Origin: JBKPRX01 sp046734795
GTDB lineage: Bacteria; Actinomycetota; Thermoleophilia; Gaiellales; Gaiellaceae
Reading direction: 5' to 3'
DNA: 7,973 nt
Assembly: GCA_046734795.1 (NCBI GenBank)
Contig: JBKPRX010000082.1
Span: 1-7,973, forward strand
Part shown: one piece after another, positions 1-5,011 of the stretch
Layout: each line of letters starts with the position of its first letter
Position numbering within the stretch: position 1 is the first letter of the stretch
The notes under the pieces: generated by a model
What the model saw: the letters and a program-made list of their open reading frames with translations, nothing else
Told to the model about the DNA's origin: nothing
Database searches by the model: none
Made by a program: the position numbers and the translations under genes

Positions 1-56
1 TCCCCGAGCCGGCGCTCGTCGCCGCCGCGGCAGCCGTCGGCCTGCTGCTCCACTGA
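1..56 (+). CDS. C-terminal fragment of an unidentified hydrophobic protein
   Basis: Reading from base 3, the frame gives a short peptide ending in an Ala/Val/Gly/Leu-rich stretch, LVAAAAAVGLLLH, and stops at TGA 54-56. This looks like the last membrane helix of an integral membrane protein whose body lies upstream of the window. Frame 1 is also open, to TAG 61-63, but encodes an Arg/Ser/Pro/Cys-rich string typical of an out-of-frame reading of GC-rich DNA. Too little is present to name a family. The stop lies 17 bases before the next gene's start. Confidence 0.4.
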   Translation, partial: PEPALVAAAAAVGLLLH

Positions 57-60
57 CCTT

Positions 61-66
61 TAGGCT
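61..66 (+). promoter_or_regulatory. -10-like hexamer TAGGCT of a putative leaderless promoter for the dehydrogenase
   Basis: TAGGCT keeps the TAnnnT core of a sigma70-type -10 element and ends 7 bases before the ATG at 74. Transcription would begin at or next to the start codon. No good Shine-Dalgarno site and no clear TTGACA-like -35 box are visible. The same layout recurs upstream of five other genes in the window. Confidence 0.5.
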
Positions 67-73
67 CCGGCGC

Positions 74-1177
74 ATGAAGATGCGCGCTGCCGTTCTCGAG
101 CGATTCGGAGCACCGCTCGCAGTGCAAGAGGTCGAGCTCGCAGAGCCGAAGGCAGGCGAGGTGCTCGTGCGCCTCGTAGCGTGCGGCGTTTGCCATACGG
201 ATCTGTACACGGCGTCGGGAGCGGATCCATCCGGTTACGCACCGGCCGTCCTTGGCCACGAAGGCGCAGGCGTTGTCGAGCGCGTCGGTGACGGCGTCAC
301 GTCGCTCGCGCCGGGCGATCACGTCGTCACCTTGTTCTCGCCGCAGTGCCGCGAGTGCATCCACTGTCTCGACCCGCGGACGAATCTGTGCCTTGCGATC
401 CGCGAGCAGCAGAACCAGGGCTACCTGCCCGACGGTACGACGCGGCTGTCGCGCGACGGCGAGCCGATCCGCCACTTCATGGGCACGTCGACGTTCGCGG
501 AGTACACGGTCATGCCGGAGATCGCGCTCGCCAAGATCTCGCCCGACGCGTCGCTCGATCGCGCATGCCTCTTTGCGTGCGGACTCTCGACTGGGCTCGG
601 CGCGGCGATCAACACGGCGAAGGTCGCCGCGGGCTCGACGTGCGTCGTCTTCGGCGCGGGAATGGTCGGCCTCGGCGCGGTCGCGGGCTGCCGCCTGCAG
701 GGTGCGGAGCGAATCGTCTGCGTTGATCTCTCGGACGAACGGCTCGAGCTTGCGCGCGGCCAGGGCGCGACCGAGACGCTCGTCGGCGGCCCGCACGTCG
801 TCGAGCAGGTCGTCGAGCTAACGGGCGGCTTCGGCGCCGACTACACGTTCGAGGCGACCGGCAACGTCGAGGTGATGCGTCAGGCAGTCGAGTCCGCGCG
901 GATGGGTTGGGGCCTCGCAACGATGTGCGGCGTCGCAGGCAAGGGCGAGACGCTGAACGTCGTCCCGCGCTTCCTCATCACAGGCCGGCGCGTCGCGGGC
1001 TCGTCGTTCGGCGGCGTCAAAGGACGCGACGGCGTCCCGCAGCTCGTCGACCGCTGGCTCGCCGGCGAGCTCGATGTCGAGCCGTTCGTCTCGCACACGC
1101 TCACACTCGACGAGGTCAACCGCGGCTTCGAGCTGATGGAAGCGCAGGACGGCATCCGGAGCGTCATCCGCTTCTGA
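74..1177 (+). CDS. Zinc-dependent class III-type alcohol dehydrogenase (S-hydroxymethyl-thiol/formaldehyde dehydrogenase-like)
   Basis: The 367-residue product is a full-length medium-chain dehydrogenase. The N-terminal GroES-like domain carries the catalytic zinc ligands C40 (GVCHTD), H62-E63 (GHEGAGVVE) and C169. A structural zinc lobe has four cysteines at 92, 95, 98 and 106. The Rossmann domain has GAGMVG at 194-199, slightly unlike the usual GLGGVG, and D218 at the end of beta-2, which favours NAD over NADP. The segments FMGTSTFAEYTV, AINTAKV, SFGGVKGR and the terminal IRSVI are typical of class III enzymes, which oxidise the adduct of formaldehyde with a low-molecular-weight thiol. The physiological thiol (glutathione, mycothiol or other) cannot be read from the sequence, and a general alcohol dehydrogenase role is possible. 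The ATG at 74 is preferred because it fits the upstream -10-like hexamer; a second ATG lies at 80. A broken GNAT gene follows after 4 bases, so the two were probably co-transcribed. Confidence 0.9.
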   Translation: MKMRAAVLERFGAPLAVQEVELAEPKAGEVLVRLVACGVCHTDLYTASGADPSGYAPAVLGHEGAGVVERVGDGVTSLAPGDHVVTLFSPQCRECIHCLDPRTNLCLAIREQQNQGYLPDGTTRLSRDGEPIRHFMGTSTFAEYTVMPEIALAKISPDASLDRACLFACGLSTGLGAAINTAKVAAGSTCVVFGAGMVGLGAVAGCRLQGAERIVCVDLSDERLELARGQGATETLVGGPHVVEQVVELTGGFGADYTFEATGNVEVMRQAVESARMGWGLATMCGVAGKGETLNVVPRFLITGRRVAGSSFGGVKGRDGVPQLVDRWLAGELDVEPFVSHTLTLDEVNRGFELMEAQDGIRSVIRF

Positions 1178-1181
1178 CGCC

Positions 1182-1619
1182 GTGGACGGCGACCTCTCAA
1201 TCGACGTCGCGCGCAGCGACGACGACTTCGCGGCGCTCGCCGAGGTGGCGAACGCGGTCTGGCCGCGCGATCCGCGCACCGTCCCCGAGCTCCGGGAAGT
1301 CGAAACCGTGATGCGCGTCTCGCTCACCCTTGTCGCACGAACCGCCGATGCGCCGGTCGGCTCCGCGTTCGTCGCGACGACGCGCGACGGAGACTCGACG
1401 AGCAGGATCTGCGTCCTGCCGTCGGCGCGCCGTCGCGGGATCGCGCGTGCGCTGAAGCTCGCTCAAATTCGCTGAGCGAAGGACGCCGGCTACAAGCTGC
1501 TCCTCACGCAGAACGAGGAGCGCAACGCCCCGATTCGCCATCTCGACGAGTCGCTCGGGTACGTTCCGCACTCCGCCAGGATCCGACTCGAATGCCTCCT
1601 CGGCGGAGGAACCCGCTAG
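1182..1619 (+). pseudogene. GNAT-family N-acetyltransferase interrupted by an in-frame TGA
   Basis: The frame opens with GTG at 1182 and runs 97 codons to TGA at 1473-1475. It then continues open in the same frame to TAG 1617-1619, giving 145 codon positions before the final stop. The first part holds the acetyl-CoA binding motif RRRGIARAL (GNAT motif A). The part after the TGA holds the usual GNAT C-terminal signature, AKDAGYKLLLTQNEERN followed by the LGY box. The TGA sits where these proteins normally have Trp (pattern QIxWAKxAGY), so one G-to-A change from TGG explains it. Third positions after the stop remain GC-rich, so decay is recent or the stop is a sequencing error. The 97-residue product would lack the end of the fold and is probably inactive. 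The gene starts 4 bases after the dehydrogenase stop, suggesting translational coupling. Substrate unknown. Confidence 0.75.
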
Positions 1620-1628
1620 TTCAGCACG

Positions 1629-2093
1629 TCACCGTCGCGCCTTGAGTGCCCGCTCGATCTGGCGCTTCGCGTCGCGTGCTGCGAGGTCGCGGCGCTTGTC
1701 GATTCGCTCCTTGCCGCGTGCGAGGGCGAGCTCGACCTTCGCGCGGCCATCCTTCCAGTAGAGCCGCGTCGGCACGAGCGTCAAGCCGCGCTCGCGCACC
1801 TTGCCGTAGAGCGAGTCGATCTCCTTGCGGTGCAGGAGGAGCTTGCGGGCGCGGTCCGGGTCGTGGTTTGCGCGGTTGCCTTGGTCGTAGACCGAGATGT
1901 GCGAGCCGATGAGCCACAGCTCGCCGTCCCGCACTTCCGCGTACGCCTGACCGAGAGTCGCGCGCCCCTGGCGAAGCGACTTCACCTCGGTTCCGCTCAG
2001 CACGATGCCTGCTTCGAACCGTTCGAGCAGCACGTAGTCGTGCCGCGCTCGGCGGTTGTCGACGATCAGCTTCTCTCCCTGCGACTTCGCCAT
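1629..2093 (-). CDS. smpB: SsrA-binding protein SmpB
   Basis: This 154-residue protein is the usual SmpB length. SmpB binds tmRNA (ssrA) and delivers it to stalled ribosomes for trans-translation. Conserved blocks are visible in order: NRRARHDY (13-20), SGTEVKSLR (33-41), the SHISVYDQGNRANHDP segment (64-79) followed by RARKLLLH (81-88), RLYWKDGRAKVELALARGK (110-128), and the basic C-terminal tail from DKRRDLAARDAKR onward that enters the ribosome mRNA channel. The open frame extends far upstream on this strand, but ATG 2093 gives the canonical N-terminus MAKSQGEK and has a -10-like TACACT 8 bases before it; the upstream extension is antisense to the thioesterase and has no SmpB homology. It is convergent with the GNAT remnant (9 bases between stops). 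The ssrA RNA gene is not in the window. Confidence 0.96.
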   Translation of the reverse strand: MAKSQGEKLIVDNRRARHDYVLLERFEAGIVLSGTEVKSLRQGRATLGQAYAEVRDGELWLIGSHISVYDQGNRANHDPDRARKLLLHRKEIDSLYGKVRERGLTLVPTRLYWKDGRAKVELALARGKERIDKRRDLAARDAKRQIERALKARR

Positions 2094-2101
2094 CGCGCCG
2101 A

Positions 2102-2111
2102 AGTGTAGGGT
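2102..2111. promoter_or_regulatory. Overlapping divergent -10-like elements between smpB and the thioesterase
   Basis: The 10-base stretch AGTGTAGGGT contains TAGGGT on the plus strand (2106-2111), ending 6 bases before the GTG start at 2118. It also contains TACACT on the minus strand (2107 down to 2102), ending 8 bases before the smpB ATG at 2093. The two hexamers share the self-complementary TA at 2106-2107. Only 24 bases separate the two start codons, so both genes must be transcribed as leaderless or nearly leaderless mRNAs unless their promoters lie inside each other's coding sequence. No -35 boxes are evident. Confidence 0.55.
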
Positions 2112-2117
2112 CGCGCC

Positions 2118-2531
2118 GTGGAGTTGCACGACGTCATCCGGAACAACGAGGGCATGCTGCCCGAGCTGATCGGAATCGAGTTCGAGCTCGAGCGGTCTCC
2201 GGCGGGCGGCGGCGTCGTGCACGCGAAGCTCGACGTCGAGAGAAAGCACCTCGCGGGTAACGGGTACCTCCATGCGGCCGCGGTCGTCGCCCTTGCAGAC
2301 ACGGCCTGCGGCTACGGCTGCGTGATCAACTTTCCCGAAGGCGTCAGCGGCTTCACGACGATCGAGCTGAAGACGAACTTCATGCGGACGACCCGCGACG
2401 GAACGATCAGGTGCGAGGCTCGGCTCGTCCACGGCGGCCGCACGACGCAGGTGTGGGACGCGACGGTGACGACGCCCGACGGAAAGACTATGGCGCTCTT
2501 TCGTTGCACGCAGATGTTGCTCCGCGGCTAG
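2118..2531 (+). CDS. PaaI-type hotdog-fold thioesterase
   Basis: The 137-residue product has the length and layout of a single hotdog domain of the PaaI/YdiI-like acyl-CoA thioesterase group. The central helix signature is GNGYLHAAAVVALADTACGYG (about 47-67). N48 and H52 correspond to the conserved Asn and His, and D61 is the likely general base/nucleophile. The usual Gly-Gly after the His is Ala-Ala here. The following strands carry TIELKTNFMR (81-90) and VWDATVTTPDGKTMALFRCTQ, typical of this fold. It presumably hydrolyses a small or aromatic acyl-CoA as a homo-oligomer in the cytoplasm; the substrate cannot be inferred. The start is GTG at 2118, 6 bases after a -10-like TAGGGT, without a strong Shine-Dalgarno site (only AGGG, which overlaps that hexamer). 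Its TAG stop is part of the likely glyQS promoter. Confidence 0.85.
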   Translation: MELHDVIRNNEGMLPELIGIEFELERSPAGGGVVHAKLDVERKHLAGNGYLHAAAVVALADTACGYGCVINFPEGVSGFTTIELKTNFMRTTRDGTIRCEARLVHGGRTTQVWDATVTTPDGKTMALFRCTQMLLRG

Positions 2532-2534
2532 CCT
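2529..2534 (+). promoter_or_regulatory. -10-like hexamer TAGCCT of glyQS, overlapping the upstream stop codon
   Basis: TAGCCT begins with the TAG stop codon of the thioesterase (2529-2531) and ends 7 bases before the glyQS ATG at 2542, the same spacing as for the dehydrogenase gene. A weak TTGCAC lies at 2504-2509, 19 bases upstream, and matches only three positions of a -35 box. The bases between the hexamer and ATG (CCCGCCC) contain no ribosome binding site. Confidence 0.5.
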
Positions 2535-2541
2535 CCCGCCC

Positions 2542-3900
2542 ATGCTCGAGGCATACGAAGGCACGGCGACGATCGAGAAGGTCGCGGCACTCTGCCGCAG
2601 GCGTGCGTTCGTCTACCCCTCGTCGGACATCTACGGCGGCCTCGGCTCCTCGTACGACTACGGCCACTACGGCGTCCTTCTGAAGGACAACGTCAAGGCC
2701 GCCTGGCAACGCGCGATGATTCAGGAACGCGACGACATCGTCGCGCTCGACTCGGCGATCATCCTCCACCCGGAGGTTTGGGTTGCGTCCGGTCACATCG
2801 GCGGCTTCTCGGATCCGCTCGTCGACTGCCGCACGTGCAAGCTGCGTTTCCGCGCGGACCACCTCGATCAGAGCGCGTGCGGGCGGAAGCCGTCGAAGCA
2901 TCCGGGCGAGACCGACGACTGCGACCTCACCGAGGCGCGCGAGTTCAATCTGATGTTCGAGACGTACGTCGGCCCGGTGCGCGATGACGCAGCGCGCGCA
3001 TACCTGCGGCCCGAGACGGCGCAAGGCATCTTCATCAACTTCAAGAACGTCACGTCGTCGCTGCGCGTAAAACCGCCGTTCGGAATCGCGCAGATCGGCA
3101 AGAGCTTTCGCAACGAGATCACGCCCGGGAACTTCCTCTTCCGCACACGCGAGTTCGAACAGATGGAGATGGAGTTCTTCGTGCCGCCGCAGGAAGCGCA
3201 GCAGTGGTACGAGTACTGGATCGAGGAACGACGACGTTGGTACGTCGAGCTCGGCGTACGCGAGTCGCATCTGCGCGTCCGGCCACACGACGCCGACGAG
3301 CTGTCGCATTACTCGAGCGGTACGAGCGACATCGAATACCTCTTCCCGATCGGCTGGTCGGAGCTCGAAGGCATCGCGAACCGCGGCGACTTCGACCTGA
3401 CGCAACACACCGAGCGCTCTGGCCAGAAGCTCGAATGGGTCGGCCAGGACGAGCGGTACGTCCCGCACGTGATCGAGCCGGCCGCCGGAGCGAACCGCGC
3501 GATGCTCGCGTTTCTCGTCGACGCCTATGACGAGGAGGTCGTCGAGGAACGGCCGCGGACCGTGTTACGTCTCCATCCGCGGATCGCGCCGGTGAAGGCG
3601 GCGGTGCTGCCGCTCGTCGGGAACGACGCGGCGCTCGTCGAGAAGGCGCGCGGCTTGTACGAGGAGCTCCGCGGCATTGCCGTGGTCGAGTACGACCAGT
3701 CGGCGGCAATTGGCAAGCGCTACCGCCGGCAGGACGAGATCGGCACGCCGTGGGCGTTCACGATCGACCACGACACGCTCGCCGACGGCACGATCACGAT
3801 CCGCGACCGCGACTCGCTGGCCCAGGAGCGAATCCCGCTCGAGGGTGCGAGACAGCTGCTCCTGGAACGGCTCGACTCGGCCTGGCACCCGCGGTCCTGA
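2542..3900 (+). CDS. glyQS: Glycine--tRNA ligase, dimeric (alpha2) single-chain type
   Basis: This 452-residue class II aminoacyl-tRNA synthetase charges tRNA-Gly with glycine and is the type found in actinobacteria, archaea and eukaryotes rather than the alpha2beta2 type. Visible parts are the N-terminal RRAFVYPSSDIYGG block (20-33), motif 1 around 74-92 (ILHPEVWVASGHIGGFSDP), and cysteines at 96, 99, 113 and 127 that probably form a zinc site. These are followed by the glycine/ATP pocket LRPETAQG (155-162), motif 2 from F189-RNE to F211 (R190 contacts ATP), and motif 3 GANRAMLAFL (316-325, R319). The C-terminal anticodon-binding domain begins near 342 (LRLHPRIAPVKAAVLPL). Length and motifs are complete, so it should be functional and essential. 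It starts 10 bases after the thioesterase stop. No T-box or glycine riboswitch is possible in so short a leader, and none is seen. Confidence 0.97.
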   Translation: MLEAYEGTATIEKVAALCRRRAFVYPSSDIYGGLGSSYDYGHYGVLLKDNVKAAWQRAMIQERDDIVALDSAIILHPEVWVASGHIGGFSDPLVDCRTCKLRFRADHLDQSACGRKPSKHPGETDDCDLTEAREFNLMFETYVGPVRDDAARAYLRPETAQGIFINFKNVTSSLRVKPPFGIAQIGKSFRNEITPGNFLFRTREFEQMEMEFFVPPQEAQQWYEYWIEERRRWYVELGVRESHLRVRPHDADELSHYSSGTSDIEYLFPIGWSELEGIANRGDFDLTQHTERSGQKLEWVGQDERYVPHVIEPAAGANRAMLAFLVDAYDEEVVEERPRTVLRLHPRIAPVKAAVLPLVGNDAALVEKARGLYEELRGIAVVEYDQSAAIGKRYRRQDEIGTPWAFTIDHDTLADGTITIRDRDSLAQERIPLEGARQLLLERLDSAWHPRS

Positions 3901-3934
3901 CGCCGCGACCGTCTCCGCGCCTCGTTCGTTGTCC

Positions 3935-3956
3935 TAGAAAGGCCTCGACCTGGAGG
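3935..3956 (+). promoter_or_regulatory. Possible -10 (TAGAAA) and clear Shine-Dalgarno (GGAGG) of the small membrane protein gene
   Basis: In the 61-base gap after glyQS, TAGAAA at 3935-3940 could be a -10 element, giving a leader of about 15 bases. GGAGG at 3952-3956 ends 5 bases before the ATG at 3962. This site decides the start: the in-frame GTG at 3956 overlaps the Shine-Dalgarno and is less likely. Unlike most genes here, this one is expected to be translated from a leadered mRNA. Confidence 0.5.
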
Positions 3957-3961
3957 TGGAG

Positions 3962-4375
3962 ATGAGATTGCGTGTCGTTCCAACCAATGTCCACAGCGCC
4001 GTCGACCACGTCGTCGGACCGGTGCTGATCCTTGCGCCCGAGCTCTTCCGGCTCCCGCGCCGGAGCCCCGAGGGCATCGCGCCGCGCGCAGCCGGAACTG
4101 CTGCCGCGGTGTACTCGAACCTGACCGACTACGAGCTGAGCCTGAAGAACGTGATTCCGATGCGCGTTCACCTCGCGCTCGACGCATTGAGCGGCGCCAC
4201 GCTCGCAGCCATCCCGTGGGCGACCGGCGCACGCAAGCGCGGTGTCCTGCACTGGCTGCCGCACACGCTCGTCGGCGCCGGCGAAGTCGCGCTCGCACTG
4301 ACGACGAAGACCGAGCCGCCGCGGACGAAACCCGGCCGCGCCTCGCGGATCTACAGGCTCGTCCGCCGCAAGTAG
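3962..4375 (+). CDS. Small integral membrane protein with SPW-like internal repeat
   Basis: The 137-residue product has about four hydrophobic segments (roughly 12-30, 43-55, 70-87 and 100-115) and a basic, probably cytoplasmic tail. Two segments resemble each other: VHSAVDHVVGPVLILAPELF at 10-29 and VHLALDALSGATLAAIPWAT at 69-88. Each has His, then Asp four residues later, then a Gly, then a Pro followed by an aromatic or acidic residue. This is the layout of the SPW-repeat membrane family (Pfam SPW), although the second copy reads IPW and the first APE rather than SPW. The joining loop contains YSNLTDYELSLKNVIPM, which is also typical of these proteins as I recall them. No biochemical role is known to me. 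It stands after glyQS with its own ribosome binding site and is convergent with the ferritin-like gene. Confidence 0.65.
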   Translation: MRLRVVPTNVHSAVDHVVGPVLILAPELFRLPRRSPEGIAPRAAGTAAAVYSNLTDYELSLKNVIPMRVHLALDALSGATLAAIPWATGARKRGVLHWLPHTLVGAGEVALALTTKTEPPRTKPGRASRIYRLVRRK

Positions 4376-4388
4376 GCCTTCGGCCAAG

Positions 4389-4426
4389 GTCCAGGTCTGA
4401 CCCGCAACGCCGGGTCAGACCTGGAC
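4389..4426. terminator. Perfect 16-bp inverted repeat between convergent genes, likely bidirectional terminator
   Basis: The left arm GTCCAGGTCTGACCCG (4389-4404) is exactly complementary to the right arm 4411-4426, with a 6-base loop, CAACGC. It fills the 62-base gap between the stop codons at 4375 and 4438. No run of T follows on either strand, so it would act as a U-tract-free GC-rich hairpin, common in high-GC actinobacteria. A smaller GGCC-TTC-GGCC hairpin (4375-4385) adjoins it on the left and a GGAC-G-GTCC repeat (4423-4431) overlaps its right arm. A dispersed palindromic repeat element is the alternative. Confidence 0.7.
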
Positions 4427-4437
4427 GGTCCTCTCGG

Positions 4438-4932
4438 TCAGCTCGTCTCTTCCGGGTCTTCCTCGGCTGCGAGCGTGCGCGCACCCTGAAGCACCTCCTG
4501 GAAGTGACGCTCCTGGATCGGCTTCACCCAGTCGATCAGCTCGGCGAGGTCGCGATTGCCAGCGCGAGCGTTCAGCTCCTCGAGCACGGCCCAGTGACCA
4601 ACCTCGGCCGCCTCTGCCATCGTCAGAAACTCGAAGCCGTCGAGGGCGTCCGCATCGTCGTCGAGGTAGGTCTCCATCATCTCGGTCGCGCGATCCTTCA
4701 CGTCGCGCGCCTCCTCGAGGATCGCCGTCTTCTTTCCCTTGAACGTGCCGGCGAGGTCCTTGCAGCGTTTTTCGGTCTGCGCAGCTTCTTCCGCCATCCG
4801 CTGGAGCGCCGACGCCAAGTCGTCGTTCTCGCGTTTCGTGAGCTTCTGCACCTCGCTGCCGGCGACGCGGGCCGCCATCGCGAGCCCGGTCACCTCGGCG
4901 AGCTTTTCCTCGAGATTCGTCAGTTCTGCCAC
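4438..4932 (-). CDS. Ferritin-like four-helix-bundle protein, uncharacterised
   Basis: The 164-residue product is almost entirely amphipathic helix, very rich in Glu and Ala, with no signal peptide or membrane segment. The pattern is NLEEKLAEVTGLAMAARVA (helix 1, 6-24), a second helix with RMAEEAAQTEKRC (45-57), a linker, and a third helix ending FLTMAEAAEVGHW (102-114). A fourth helix holds WVKPIQERHFQEVLQGA (135-151). The acidic/His pairs at E107-E110-H113 and E141-H143-E146 resemble ligands of a ferritin-like diiron site, but this is inference; I do not see the classical rubrerythrin EExH spacing in all helices. It resembles uncharacterised actinobacterial proteins with the same TYLDDDADALDGFEF and EVGHW blocks. 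The GTG start at 4932 is chosen because GAAAGGA lies 7 bases upstream; the frame upstream of it overlaps the helicase antisense-free gap and is Arg-rich noise. Confidence 0.7.
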   Translation of the reverse strand: MAELTNLEEKLAEVTGLAMAARVAGSEVQKLTKRENDDLASALQRMAEEAAQTEKRCKDLAGTFKGKKTAILEEARDVKDRATEMMETYLDDDADALDGFEFLTMAEAAEVGHWAVLEELNARAGNRDLAELIDWVKPIQERHFQEVLQGARTLAAEEDPEETS

Positions 4933-4939
4933 GGCTTCG

Positions 4940-4946
4940 TCCTTTC
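4940..4946 (-). promoter_or_regulatory. Shine-Dalgarno GAAAGGA that fixes the ferritin-like start
   Basis: On the minus strand GAAAGGA ends 7 bases before the GTG at 4932. It is one of only two convincing Shine-Dalgarno sites before genes in this window and excludes the longer upstream frame as the true reading. Confidence 0.65.
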
Positions 4947-4966
4947 GGAGAGGGACGGGACGCGTG

Positions 4967-5005
4967 CGCGGGTACCCGCGAGCGGCGCCGCCTAATCCGC
5001 GAGCG
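4967..5005. promoter_or_regulatory. 14-bp perfect palindrome and 21-bp-spaced direct repeat upstream of the ferritin-like gene
   Basis: CGCGGGTACCCGCG at 4967-4980 is a perfect 14-base palindrome in the 79-base gap between the helicase stop (5012) and the ferritin-like start (4932). In addition, CCGCGAGCG occurs at 4976-4984 and again at 4997-5005, an offset of 21 bases, which is two helical turns. These could be operator sites for a dimeric regulator or simply a hairpin in the 5' leader. GC-rich palindromes can arise by chance, so the regulatory role is tentative. Confidence 0.3.
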
Positions 5006-5011
5006 CGCAGC

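Noticed and set aside
818..1327. A 169-codon minus-strand frame across the dehydrogenase and GNAT genes
   Set aside because: Antisense shadow of well-supported genes; composition typical of out-of-frame GC-rich reading.
1473..1475. TGA as a recoded Trp or selenocysteine codon
   Set aside because: smpB, glyQS and the dehydrogenase all end in TGA, the position is a Trp rather than a catalytic Cys, and no SECIS-like hairpin is evident right after it. A nonsense mutation or sequencing error is simpler.
1620..1628. ssrA (tmRNA) gene next to smpB
   Set aside because: Only 9 bases separate smpB from the GNAT remnant, and no tRNA-like acceptor or tag-coding structure is seen elsewhere in the window.
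2532..2541. T-box or glycine riboswitch controlling glyQS
   Set aside because: There are only 10 bases between the upstream stop and the glyQS ATG, too few for any riboswitch.
2094..2564. N-terminal extension of the smpB frame by 157 codons
   Set aside because: The extension is antisense to the thioesterase and Arg/Val-rich. SmpB proteins are about 154 residues and start where ATG 2093 puts it.
2488..3468. A 326-codon minus-strand frame across glyQS
   Set aside because: It is the antisense shadow of a complete glycyl-tRNA synthetase; no motifs, and it also crosses the intergenic promoter.
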